The notes beneath the pieces were generated by a model that was given only the letters and a program-made list of their open reading frames with translations, searched no databases and was not told the DNA's origin. A program made the translations under genes and the position numbers. Positions 27,185-35,391 of a DNA stretch of 64,000 bases are shown one piece after another. The stretch spans positions 124,001-188,000 of the forward strand of contig DBMR01000046.1 of the NCBI GenBank assembly GCA_002298785.1. The letters are read 5' to 3'. Source of the DNA: Verrucomicrobia subdivision 3 bacterium UBA693. Lineage in GTDB: Bacteria; Verrucomicrobiota; Verrucomicrobiia; Limisphaerales; UBA8199. Within the stretch, counting starts at the first letter, position 1; each line of letters begins with the position of its first letter.

Positions 27185-28396
27185 TTAACCGAGATCCGGC
27201 TCGCTACCGTCGATCATCTTCACCTTGTTATGGGCGAAGTACTCTTTGGTGAGAGCCTTGACCATCTTGTCGCGCTGGTCGTAAAGCCGGCGCAGTTTGC
27301 GCGGCTTGTGGTTGGCCAGCGCGTAATGCGTGAATAACGGCATGGCAATCGTGGTATCTGTGTAGCACACGACCGCATCCGGCAGCTTCGTCGGGTCGAC
27401 TTTGCCCCAACTGACCGCTTCGCTCGGAGTGGCGCCGGACAAACCGCCGGTATCCGGGCGGGCGTCGGTGACCTGGATGAAGAAGTCCTGGCCGAATTCC
27501 TTGATGCGGAGCACTTCCTGGATCTGAGGCTCGGTTTGGAGCATGAAGTTCTTCGGGCTGCCGCCGCCCCACAGCACAACACCGCTGCGGCCGCCGCCGC
27601 GCTTGGCGGCGAGCACGAACGCGGTGGTCTCGTTCACGTCGATCGAGGGGTTCATGCGCAGCTTGTTGCCGCGCAGCTCCACCCCGGCCACGTTCATGCC
27701 GATGGTGGAATCGCCCGGCGACGATGTATAACAGGGCACGCCGGCGCGATAAGCCGCCGCGAGCACGGACACGTCTTTGAGCTTGTTCTTGCGTTCCCAT
27801 TCGGCGCAGTACTTGCCGAGGAGATAATGTAGTTCGGCCGTGCCCATCTCTTTTTGGAACTCGGGCTGAATCAGCATCTCGCGCAGCAAATCGTCGGTGG
27901 CCATCAGGCCGTCCGAGTAAGGAATCACCACGTCATAAATCCGGACCAGGTCGTTGTCGCGCAGGTCGGTGTCGTCGAACTTGAAACTGCCGGCGTGCAC
28001 CGGGTAGTTCAGGGCGAAATGCATGTCGTGGTAAAGGTTCGCCCCGGTGGAGACGATCCAATCCACAAAACCGGCTTTGATCAGCGGAATGATGCTCGAG
28101 CAGCCGAGCCCGGCCGGCGTCAGCGCCCCGGAGATGCTCATGCCAATCGTCACATCCGGCTCCAGCATGCGCCGGGAGAAAAGCTGGCAGGCTTCCTTGA
28201 GCCGCGCGGAGTTATAAGCCAAAAATACTTCATCCACCAGGTAGCCGAGCTTCTCCTTGCCGGTGATGTTCTTCGGCATGATGCGCTTGCCCGCCATGTA
28301 CTTCTTCTTGTGCGGACATTGTTTTTCTTTCAGCCATTCCGGCATCTCGGAGAGGTCCTCGCGCCTGCGGACGTTGGTTCTTTCAGTTCTCGCCAT
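27185..28396 (-). CDS. Deoxyhypusine synthase family protein (bacterial homologue)
   Basis: The 403-residue protein is a clear homologue of deoxyhypusine synthase: GMSISGALTPAGLG and WIVSTGANLYHD in the NAD-binding part, GDSTIGMNVAG, and ATPSEAVSWGKV near residue 332, which carries the Lys that in the human enzyme (Lys329, WGKI) forms the covalent imine with the aminobutyl group. The NAD and spermidine-handling text is intact, so it is likely active. Bacteria lack eIF5A, so the acceptor must differ; some bacterial relatives make homospermidine from putrescine or spermidine. Which applies here is not determined. No polyamine genes are adjacent. The gene has its own terminator. Confidence 0.9.
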   Translation of the reverse strand: MARTERTNVRRREDLSEMPEWLKEKQCPHKKKYMAGKRIMPKNITGKEKLGYLVDEVFLAYNSARLKEACQLFSRRMLEPDVTIGMSISGALTPAGLGCSSIIPLIKAGFVDWIVSTGANLYHDMHFALNYPVHAGSFKFDDTDLRDNDLVRIYDVVIPYSDGLMATDDLLREMLIQPEFQKEMGTAELHYLLGKYCAEWERKNKLKDVSVLAAAYRAGVPCYTSSPGDSTIGMNVAGVELRGNKLRMNPSIDVNETTAFVLAAKRGGGRSGVVLWGGGSPKNFMLQTEPQIQEVLRIKEFGQDFFIQVTDARPDTGGLSGATPSEAVSWGKVDPTKLPDAVVCYTDTTIAMPLFTHYALANHKPRKLRRLYDQRDKMVKALTKEYFAHNKVKMIDGSEPDLG

Positions 28397-28526
28397 AATT
28401 CAATTTTAATTTCCAGTTCTAATCACGATACGAATGTAAAGCCGATTGCCAATCCTAAACCACCAGTGGACGGTTGCTTTTCGCCAAATGCCGGGTGGGC
28501 AGGGGGCTCGTAACCGAGGCCCGAAG

Positions 28527-29345
28527 TCAGCCGGCCCGACCGGGCATCAAGGCGGCAATTTTGCCCGGGATGTCCCCTTCTTTCACGAGGGATTCTCCTA
28601 CGAGAATGGCCCGGGCGCCGCAAGCGGCCAACCGTTCTACCTCCGGCCGACCGGAAATACCGCTTTCCGCCACCAGCAACCGGTCCCGCAGGCGCTCCGC
28701 TCCCAGCCGTGCCGCCAGCCGTTCGGTCGTGGCTAAATCCACGCGAAAAGTCTTCAGATCGCGGTTGTTAACCCCAATCAGCCTGGCGCCGGCAGCCAGG
28801 GCACGATCCAACTCCTCCTCGTCGTGCACTTCCACCAGCGCCGCCAGGCCTGCCCCGACAGCCAGGTCGTGAAACTGACGAAGCTGGACATCGGACAGGA
28901 TCGCGACAATCAACAAAATCGCGTCGGCACCGTGCTGGATCGCCTCCAGAATCTGGCGTCCATCGATGATGAAATCCTTGCGCAGGAGCGGGAGCTTCAC
29001 CGCACGCCGGATCGCGGCGAGATACTCGAGCGATCCTTGAAAAAACCGCTCGTCCGTGAGCACGGACAGGCAATTGGCACCGCCGCGTTCGTATTCGCGG
29101 GCGATCCGGACCGGATCGAAATTGGGGCAGATGACGCCTTTGGATGGGGAAGCCTTTTTGACCTCGGCGATCAAGGCCATGCTGCCAGCGGCAGGGTAGC
29201 GAAGGGCGGCAAAAAAATCACGAGACTCGCCCCGTCGCGCCATGGCGGAGCGGAGTTGCTCCAGCGAGGGAACGGAGCCCGGCAAGCGAGCCACCTCGAC
29301 CCGTTTCTGGGCCACAATGGTATCGAGAATATTGGGGGTCGCCAT
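28527..29345 (-). CDS. trpC: Indole-3-glycerol-phosphate synthase
   Basis: Read from ATG 29345 (MATPNILDTIVAQKRVEVAR), this 272-residue TIM barrel carries the TrpC text ALIAEVKKASPSKGVI (with the catalytic Lys), LSVLTDERFFQGSLEYL, LPLLRKDFIIDGRQI (second Lys), LVEVHDEEEL, IGVNNRDLKTF and VAESGISGRPEV. It closes the indole ring in tryptophan synthesis. The frame is open 28 codons further upstream into prfB, but the family N-terminus begins at 29345. No other trp genes are nearby, so the pathway genes are scattered. It starts 19 bases after the prfB stop and is probably co-transcribed. Confidence 0.96.
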   Translation of the reverse strand: MATPNILDTIVAQKRVEVARLPGSVPSLEQLRSAMARRGESRDFFAALRYPAAGSMALIAEVKKASPSKGVICPNFDPVRIAREYERGGANCLSVLTDERFFQGSLEYLAAIRRAVKLPLLRKDFIIDGRQILEAIQHGADAILLIVAILSDVQLRQFHDLAVGAGLAALVEVHDEEELDRALAAGARLIGVNNRDLKTFRVDLATTERLAARLGAERLRDRLLVAESGISGRPEVERLAACGARAILVGESLVKEGDIPGKIAALMPGRAG

Positions 29346-29364
29346 GGGTTCCGCGCCGCGGAGC

Positions 29365-30511
29365 TTAGTCTTCCACATCCTTGACGCCTTGCATGCGTTT
29401 GAGCGGACCGCCGGCACGGAGCCAGCCATTCACGAAGGGGTCCAGCTCGCCGTCCATCACCGCCTGCACGTTGCTCGTCTCGACGCCGGTGCGCAGATCC
29501 TTAACCATCCGGTAAGGCTGAAACACATAGCTCCGGATTTGGTTGCCCCAGGAAATGCTGCCTTTCTCCCCGTAGAACCGTTCCATATCGGCTTTTTGCT
29601 CGTCTAGGCGCTGCGCGTACAGCTTCGAGATCAGCATCTTCATGGCGGTGGCGCGATTCTGATGTTGCGACCGCTGATTCTGCGATGCCGCCACCAACCC
29701 GGTGGGAATGTGCGTAATCCGAACCGCGGTCTCCACCTTGTTCACGTTCTGGCCGCCCTTGCCGCCGGACCGGTAAGTGTCCACGCGCAATTCGCCGGGA
29801 GGAATTACGATATCGGAGGACGTTTCTTCGATCTCCGCGATGGCGTCCACGCTGGCGAAACTGGTGTGCCGCCGCTTGTTGGAATCGAATGGCGAAATGC
29901 GCACCAGGCGATGGACACCCCGTTCCGCCTTGCAGAAGCCGTAGGCATTCTCCCCGGTGACCAGCAGTGTGGCGCTCTTGATCCCGGCGGTTTCCCCCAC
30001 TAACACGTCTTCAACTTCGACCTTCCAGCCGCGGGCCTCGCCCCAGCGCTGATACATCCGCATCAACATGTTCGCCCAGTCGCACGACTCCGTGCCGCCG
30101 GCGCCCGCGTTGATGCTCATGATGCAGTTGCTCTTGTCGTGCGGGCCGTTCAGGAAAACCTTCAGCTCCAGGTCTTCGAGCCGTTTGAAGAAACTCGCTA
30201 AATCCCGTTCCAGTTCCTCTTGGACCCGGGCCTGGGCCGCCTCCGGCTCCGCTTCCCCCAACTCGATCATCACCCGCAGATCGTCCAAGTCCTTCTCCGC
30301 GCGCAACAACGGATCCACCTTGTTCCGCAGGGTGTTGTTCTCGTCGATGAGGCGTTGCGCCTGCTCACGGTTATTCCAGAAAGTCTCGCCCGTCATCAGG
30401 GCGTTGATCTCGCCTTGGCGGCGTTGCGCCCCCGGGACGTCAAAGAAACCTCCGCAAATGCGTCAATTTGTCAGAGGCAGTCAGCACTTCGGCTCGGAGC
30501 GTATCGAACAT
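29365..30511 (-). CDS. prfB: Peptide chain release factor 2, expressed by programmed +1 frameshift
   Basis: The zero frame begins at ATG 30511 (MFDTLRAEVLTASDKLTHL) and meets TGA at codon 24 (30442-30440). A +1 shift on CTT continues into DVPGAQRRQGEINALMTGET and the rest of RF2, giving 381 residues. The downstream part shows the stop-codon-reading motif RISPFDSNKRRHTSFA (SPF) and the peptidyl-hydrolysis motif GGKGGQNVNKVET (GGQ). RF2 releases peptides at UGA and UAA. Reading from the internal ATG at 30396 alone would lose the N-terminal helix that matches E. coli RF2. trpC lies 19 bases downstream. Confidence 0.96.
30439..30454 (-). promoter_or_regulatory. RF2 programmed frameshift site
   Basis: The minus strand reads CGGAGG TTT CTT TGA C: an internal Shine-Dalgarno-like GGAGG, a three-base spacer, the slippery CTT and the in-frame TGA followed by C. 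Spacing equals that of the E. coli element (AGGGGG TAT CTT TGA C). Low RF2 stalls ribosomes at the poor-context TGA and raises frameshifting, so RF2 controls its own level. Confidence 0.95.
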
Positions 30512-30590
30512 CGTTGGAATGTAAGAGTATGCAGCTACCCACGCAAGTTTTCCCAAAGGTGTCAGTCCTCACTATTGACAGTTCCGCCTT

Positions 30591-31418
30591 TTACGCTTTA
30601 AACGGATTGCCCTTGGTCGGTATGCCCGTCTGACGCGGACCGGCCAGAACGCTGGCACCCAGAAAAAGCCAGCCAATCAGGAAGTGCAACGCCCAGGCTA
30701 GCAGAAGCTGCAATAAGTCCAGGATCCCGAGTCCGTAGAGTAGAATAGCCACCCCGAGGAACACCCCTCCCGGCAGCAGAGAAACTTGCGCGACCCGCCA
30801 AGCGCCGGACCAACTCAGGTCGCGATTGCAGAAGAAGGCGAAGATCCAAGCCGGTCCCCAATACAAGGTGCCGAGCAGAAACCAGGAGCACATTAGGGCC
30901 AGGATGCCGCCCAAAGTCGCCAGCGCCAGGATCGGCGGTGCCCAGGCACCCCACCACGGAACGAGCTCCGGACGGTTGAACATCATCTCAAAACCCGGAG
31001 GGTAGGGGAAAGTGCAGTTGCCAAAGATGGAAAAAACAACGAGGTCGGTGGCGCCGAACTCGAGCTGCACATGAGCGGTGGATCGAGCCTGGCCGCTGTG
31101 GGTCAAGTCCACAACCAGGGCCAGAAATCGATTCTCGCTGAGGATTTGCGGGCTGGGCTCCGACCAGACCAGCTTGCCGTCGTCGATTTTGCCGGTCTCC
31201 GGCAACTGCTGCACAGCCTTGGTGACCTGGGGAAACCAGGCGGTGGCCAGGAACCAGGTGAGCACTACGGAAATAAGCAGGGCGAAGATGAACTGCACTA
31301 CCCAAAGCCGAGTGAATGAAGCCTGCGTGAAAGCTGCCGCTCCCATCGGGGTGAGCGGCAGGAAAGCCCGAGGCGGGGAGGCCTTGGGCTGGACTGGCGT
31401 CTGCTCGTTGGCTTCCAT
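30591..31418 (-). CDS. Hypothetical integral membrane protein
   Basis: This 275-residue protein has one hydrophobic helix near residues 40-60, an extracytoplasmic-looking segment of about 90 residues, and four more helices in the C-terminal half (about 160-265) separated by short loops such as FCNRDLSWSGAWRVAQVSL. The layout resembles small Yip1- or DUF1189-like membrane proteins, but no family is assigned. It sits 69 bases downstream of the gene at 31488 and upstream of prfB on the same strand, at the end of a run of five tightly packed genes. Confidence 0.8.
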   Translation of the reverse strand: MEANEQTPVQPKASPPRAFLPLTPMGAAAFTQASFTRLWVVQFIFALLISVVLTWFLATAWFPQVTKAVQQLPETGKIDDGKLVWSEPSPQILSENRFLALVVDLTHSGQARSTAHVQLEFGATDLVVFSIFGNCTFPYPPGFEMMFNRPELVPWWGAWAPPILALATLGGILALMCSWFLLGTLYWGPAWIFAFFCNRDLSWSGAWRVAQVSLLPGGVFLGVAILLYGLGILDLLQLLLAWALHFLIGWLFLGASVLAGPRQTGIPTKGNPFKA

Positions 31419-31487
31419 CCGGCAAAACAGAAACTGGCGGCCGGGGCGGCGTCAAGCCTGGCCGGTTCGAAACCGGCCTGGCGCGGC

Positions 31488-31955
31488 TCAGGCCTGCGAC
31501 TCGGGAGCCTCCGGGGCGGCCGGCGGCTGCTGCGCACCTGTCTGGGTCTGCGCATTGGGGGGCGGGACCAGCACCACCGGCACCGGGTAACGCAGTTTCA
31601 TCACGTCATCGACCAGCACCTCGATAAAATAAGTGCCGGCGGTTTTGAACTCGACCTGGTTGAACAGCGTGAAATTGGTGGCGTTCAGCGCAGCGTCCTG
31701 CAGCACGAATTTGACCTCGGCCTTGTTGAGGATGGTGCTCTGGTCGGGCGCGATGAGGCGGGTGCATTCGGTGAACTGGCCGACGCCAGCAGTCCAGCGA
31801 TTGAACACACACAGGCGGCTGGCGACCACCGGGAGCTGGGGCACGCGCAGGAAACTGATGACACCGATCAGAAAAAGGTTGCCGGTGATTTCCTGGCGGA
31901 TTTCCTCACACAAAAGCGAGCATTGCAGGTCAGGCAGGATGCGGGTTGGTTGCAT
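31488..31955 (-). CDS. Hypothetical protein, DUF6941-like
   Basis: This 155-residue soluble protein has an N-terminal text LQCSLLCEEIRQEITGNLFLIGVISFLRVP followed by a beta-rich domain and a Pro/Gln/Ala-rich tail (about residues 130-155). The LCEEIRQE...LIGV arrangement resembles a family of small proteins (DUF6941) found widely in bacteria with no known function; this is from memory and tentative. It starts 10 bases after the folD stop, so it is co-transcribed. Confidence 0.8.
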   Translation of the reverse strand: MQPTRILPDLQCSLLCEEIRQEITGNLFLIGVISFLRVPQLPVVASRLCVFNRWTAGVGQFTECTRLIAPDQSTILNKAEVKFVLQDAALNATNFTLFNQVEFKTAGTYFIEVLVDDVMKLRYPVPVVLVPPPNAQTQTGAQQPPAAPEAPESQA

Positions 31956-31965
31956 AGTTTGATGA

Positions 31966-32874
31966 TTAATTAGGCGACTGAGAATGTTTGCCGGCGGCGA
32001 CCTCAGCGGCGCGCACGGTGTTGTGCATGAGCATGGCGATGGTCATGGGCCCGACTCCGCCGGGGTTGGGAGTAATCAAGCCGGCTACCGGTTGCACTTC
32101 GGCGAACGCCACGTCTCCCACGAGCCGATAGCCGCCACGGGCGCCGGGATCGGATACCCGGTTGACTCCGACATCGATGACCACCGCGCCGGGCTTGACC
32201 ATGCCGGCTTTGACAAATTCCGGCACCCCAATGGCGCCAATCAGGATGTCAGCGCGTCGGCAGTGCGCCGCAATGTCCCGGGTGGCGGAATGGCAGAGCG
32301 TGACGGTAGCGTTGGCGCCCTGTTCCTTTTGACACAACATGGCCGCCATCGGTTTTCCGACGATATTGCCACGGCCGAGCACCACGACTTCGGCACCGCT
32401 GGTCTTCACTCCGGAACGCACGAGGAGTTCTTTGATCCCGGCGGGCGTACAGGGCAAAAAGCCGGTCGGGTCACCCAACATCAGCTTGCCGACATTGACC
32501 GGATTGAATCCGTCCACGTCTTTTTCGGGGAGCACCCGGGAATAAACGCGCTCCTGATGGATGTGCCGCGGCAGCGGGGCCTGCACCAGGATGCCGTGCA
32601 GCCGGACATCGGCATTCAGCCGATCGAGCAAGGCCAGCAGGTCCGCTTCTGCGGTGTTTTCCGGCAACACGTGGGTCTCGGAGACGATCCCCAATTCCGC
32701 ACAGGTTTTTTCTTTGCGCCCGACATAGACCTTGGAGGCGGGATCTTCACCCACCCGCACAAAGGCCAATCCCGGCACAACAGACCGCGCCGCAAGGGCG
32801 CGCATACGCTCCTTCAACTCCGCCTGCAAGGCGGCGGCGATGGCGCGTCCGTCAATGAGGTTGCCGGGAGGCAT
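31966..32874 (-). CDS. folD: Bifunctional methylenetetrahydrofolate dehydrogenase/cyclohydrolase
   Basis: The 302-residue protein shows the FolD substrate motif SKVYVGRKEKTCAELGI (with the catalytic Lys), GILVQAPLPRHI, KDVDGFNPVNVG, the NADP-binding loop VVVLGRGNIVGKPMAAML and the C-terminal ITPNPGGVGPMTIAML. It interconverts 5,10-methylene-, methenyl- and 10-formyl-tetrahydrofolate in the cytoplasm. The ATG is five bases after the stop of the SH3 gene and its stop is 10 bases before the next gene. Confidence 0.97.
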   Translation of the reverse strand: MPPGNLIDGRAIAAALQAELKERMRALAARSVVPGLAFVRVGEDPASKVYVGRKEKTCAELGIVSETHVLPENTAEADLLALLDRLNADVRLHGILVQAPLPRHIHQERVYSRVLPEKDVDGFNPVNVGKLMLGDPTGFLPCTPAGIKELLVRSGVKTSGAEVVVLGRGNIVGKPMAAMLCQKEQGANATVTLCHSATRDIAAHCRRADILIGAIGVPEFVKAGMVKPGAVVIDVGVNRVSDPGARGGYRLVGDVAFAEVQPVAGLITPNPGGVGPMTIAMLMHNTVRAAEVAAGKHSQSPN

Positions 32875-32879
32875 GAGGG

Positions 32880-34088
32880 TTATTCAATCACTTCGATCTG
32901 ATCGAGCAACAGGACCGGGGTGTTGCCCCAGCGTTGGTCGAGACCTTCCTCGCCGGTGACAATTACGCGCATTCCTTTGAAGCGGCGCAGATCGATTTCT
33001 TTCGAGGGGCTGACGAGGTAATCCATGGTGCGGCCATTATCGAGGTTGACCAGGCAGAACGGGCTGGGTGCCTGGATGCTGATGGTGCCGCGAACGAGGC
33101 CTTCCCGTTGGATGATCCGTTTGGGCGGCGGCGTGTTCTCGGCCGGAGCGGTCTCCGGGGCCGGGGTGGGTTCTGTCGGCGCGGCGTTGGTGCCCGTCGC
33201 AGCCACCAAAGGAGCATTGGTGTCGGTCACCGCAGCGGCCGTTTCAGCCGCCGGAACCGCAGGAGCATTGGTTGGCGCGGAGGCGATCGCCGGGGCTTCC
33301 GCGACGGTCGCAGGCGTTGGTGCCGCCTCGGCCGCGGGCGTGTTGGTGGTGGTCGCGGAGGCGATTTCCGCCGGGGCGGCGGCTTCAGACCGCAGATATT
33401 GAGCCGCTACGAACGCATAGGCGTTGGTCGGAGCTTCGATCTTGATCCAATTCTCTTTTCGGTCGAGCTCTTTGAAAGTGTCGCCTTTATTCAACCGCCC
33501 GAGCACGCTGTAATTCTCGCCGGGACCGCCGCGCAAATTCAGGCGGGCGACGGACACCACGTTGTTATTCGTGTCGACGAACAGGCTGCTGATCCACACC
33601 GGGCGCTCGGAGGGCAACAGGATTTTGGCCCAGGCGGAAGGCTCGTCCGGGGCGGAATTGGTGAGGGTGATTTCCTCGAGCACCGTCACGGTTTGACCCT
33701 TGGTGAGGCGGGTGAGGACCTCGCCGACCAGGCGGGCCTGACCGCGCACATTCACATTGCTGGCGATAACGGTCGCCGGTCCGGGCGGGAGCGGCTCGGT
33801 CTTGACGATCACACTCGGAGAGGTCTTGTGAACCGGGGCTTTCGCCGGCGCGGGTTTGGCCTTCTTCTTCGAAGGCGCTTTCTTTTTGGCGGCGGCCTTG
33901 GGTTTCGCGGGAGCGTTCGTGTTTTCTGCCAAAGTGGTTGCGGCGGGTGCGGCGTTAGTGACGGCGGGATCGCCTGCCGGAGTTGCCGGGATGGACATCG
34001 GCGCGGCTGCCGGCGCGTTGGTGATTTGCTGCGCCATCACGCTCGCGGAGACCACCGCCATCAGGACCAGCCAGATAGTCTTTTTCAT
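32880..34088 (-). CDS. Exported protein with two bacterial SH3 domains
   Basis: This 402-residue protein has a signal peptide (MKKTIWLVLMAVVSASVMAQ), a low-complexity Ala/Pro/Lys segment (about 25-95, with KAAAKKKAPSKKKAKP), two SH3b domains (about 105-165: VIASNVNVRGQARLVGEVL; about 168-225: VARLNLRGGPGENYSVLG), a long Ala/Pro/Thr linker (about 230-330) and a C-terminal domain (about 335-402, RTMDYLVSPSKEIDLRRF). SH3b domains often bind cell-wall peptides, so a periplasmic envelope role is likely. It lies three bases after the pseudouridine synthase and five before folD. Confidence 0.88.
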   Translation of the reverse strand: MKKTIWLVLMAVVSASVMAQQITNAPAAAPMSIPATPAGDPAVTNAAPAATTLAENTNAPAKPKAAAKKKAPSKKKAKPAPAKAPVHKTSPSVIVKTEPLPPGPATVIASNVNVRGQARLVGEVLTRLTKGQTVTVLEEITLTNSAPDEPSAWAKILLPSERPVWISSLFVDTNNNVVSVARLNLRGGPGENYSVLGRLNKGDTFKELDRKENWIKIEAPTNAYAFVAAQYLRSEAAAPAEIASATTTNTPAAEAAPTPATVAEAPAIASAPTNAPAVPAAETAAAVTDTNAPLVAATGTNAAPTEPTPAPETAPAENTPPPKRIIQREGLVRGTISIQAPSPFCLVNLDNGRTMDYLVSPSKEIDLRRFKGMRVIVTGEEGLDQRWGNTPVLLLDQIEVIE

Positions 34089-34091
34089 AAA

Positions 34092-34796
34092 TCAGGTCAG
34101 TAGAGATTTTATTTCAGTTTCTGTCAATGATCGCCATTTGCCGGGTTTAAGCTCGGCCAGCTTGATTTTGCCAATTTGCACCCGCACGAGCCGGGTCACG
34201 GTGCGGGCCTGGGAATCGAACAACCGGCGCACTTCCCGATATTTGCCCTCCGCCAAAATCAGCTCCACCACGCTCTCCCGGGAAGTGCTGGAGATCAAGC
34301 GCGCCCTTTCGGCTTTGAACTTTTCCCCCTCAAACCAGAGACCCTTGGTGAATTTGGCCAGCATTGCGCCGTCCACCTCGCCATCGACGGTCGCGATATA
34401 GGTTTTCTTGATGCCGTAACGAGGATGCGTCAGGTGCAGGCTGAAGTCGCCATCGTTGGTCAGGAAGATCAGGCCTTCGCTGTTATAATCGAGGCGCCCG
34501 ACGGTATGTAGGTGGCCCCATTCGCGAGGCAGCAACGTGTAAATCGTGGGACGTCCCAGCTCGTCGCTGCGCGAACAAACCAGTCCCCGGACTTTGTGCA
34601 GCGCGATGTAAATCTTGCGTTTTACCTGGGCGGGTTTGCCGTCGAGCGTTACCCGGTCGTGCATGGGGTCCACCCGGGTCCCCAGTTCCTGGACCGTCCG
34701 CCCATTGACCGCCACGCGCCCCTCGAGAATCAGTTGTTCCCCGGCTCGGCGTGAAGCCAGCCCTGCCTCTGCCAGGAACTTCTGAAGTCGTATCAC
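34092..34796 (-). CDS. RsuA/RluB-family pseudouridine synthase
   Basis: The 234-residue protein has an N-terminal S4 RNA-binding domain (MIRLQKFLAEAGLASRRAGE) and a catalytic domain with the family motif HTVGRLDYNSEGLIFLTND; the Asp of GRLDYNSEG is the catalytic residue. The C-terminal segment EGKYREVRRLFDS and VRVQIGKIKL also match. It should isomerise a uridine in rRNA, either 16S (RsuA type) or 23S (RluB/E/F type); sequence by eye does not separate these. It is the first gene of the five-gene minus-strand run that continues through the SH3 gene, folD and two hypothetical genes. Confidence 0.93.
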   Translation of the reverse strand: MIRLQKFLAEAGLASRRAGEQLILEGRVAVNGRTVQELGTRVDPMHDRVTLDGKPAQVKRKIYIALHKVRGLVCSRSDELGRPTIYTLLPREWGHLHTVGRLDYNSEGLIFLTNDGDFSLHLTHPRYGIKKTYIATVDGEVDGAMLAKFTKGLWFEGEKFKAERARLISSTSRESVVELILAEGKYREVRRLFDSQARTVTRLVRVQIGKIKLAELKPGKWRSLTETEIKSLLT

Positions 34797-34889
34797 AAAG
34801 TGGATTCCCGAAAAGCCAAAGTCCGAACCTGGCGCCCACTTCGAGCGCGCCGGATTCGGATTTCGGTCTCCGGACGGTTAAAACTGGAT

Positions 34890-35045
34890 TTAGGCGTCCG
34901 CCTTGGTCTTGCGCAGACCCGTGATGCGGTCGCCCGCCTTCCATTGGCCGCGGCGTTTGAGCACTTCCACGCGCTCAAAGCGCTTCATGACATTCCGTTT
35001 ACCACCCAGGGTGGCCGCGGCGCGAAGACTACGATGCTGTGACAT
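34890..35045 (-). CDS. Small basic protein of the Chlamydiae/Verrucomicrobia family
   Basis: This 51-residue, strongly basic protein reads MSQHRSLRAAATLGGKRNVM, then KRFERVEVLKRRGQWKAGDR and a VTGLRKTK-like end. It matches the TIGR04137-type small basic protein, known only from the Chlamydiae-Verrucomicrobia lineage, which supports the taxonomic assignment. Its size and charge suggest an RNA- or ribosome-associated role, but that is unproven. ATG 35045 is chosen because the family starts MSQHRS; the frame is open 17 codons upstream. tRNA-His lies about 105 bases upstream on the same strand. Confidence 0.9.
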   Translation of the reverse strand: MSQHRSLRAAATLGGKRNVMKRFERVEVLKRRGQWKAGDRITGLRKTKADA

Positions 35046-35150
35046 AAATCTTAAAAAATCAATTTCCCCGAAGGACTTCGGGCCGCTTGGTTTCAAGCGA
35101 AGGGTTTATTTAGCATGTTCGGAGAAGCCATGCCAGCGTTTTTTTGGGAG

Positions 35151-35229
35151 TGGGGTGACCGACGGGATTTGAACCCGCGACAGCCAGATCCACAATCTGG
35201 GGCTCTAACCGGGCTGAGCTACGGCCACC
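35151..35229 (-). tRNA. tRNA-His (anticodon GTG)
   Basis: On the minus strand GTGGCCGTAGCTCAG begins the molecule and the acceptor pairs with CGGTCAC. The anticodon arm CCAGATTGTGGATCTGG reads GTG, and the T arm GCGGGTTCAAATCCCGT is standard. A G at 35229 opposite C73 is the histidine-specific extra G-1, and CCA is encoded at 35153-35151. Confidence 0.96.
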
Positions 35230-35337
35230 ACAACCGGCTAACATCCTAAGTTTTTACCCTGACCCCGTCAAGTTTACCTTTTCGAAGGTGTCGCCTCAGT
35301 TTCGCGGTTTTTCGGGCCGGCGATGCCCCCAAACGCA

Positions 35338-35365
35338 GATGGCCGGGGCGAAAACCCCGGCCATC
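35338..35365 (-). terminator. Strong hairpin ending the giant LamG/Ig gene
   Basis: GATGGCCGGGG and CCCCGGCCATC form a perfect 11-bp stem with a 6-base loop, 26 bases beyond the stop at 35392 on the minus strand. The following bases (TGCGTTTGG) have only a short T-run, so termination may be partial. Confidence 0.7.
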
Positions 35366-35391
35366 GCGCGTGTTTACCAAACTATGCCAAC

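Noticed and set aside
32934..34103. A 389-codon plus-strand frame rich in Gly and Arg
   Set aside because: Antisense to the SH3 protein's Ala/Pro-rich regions, which forces its composition. No domain.
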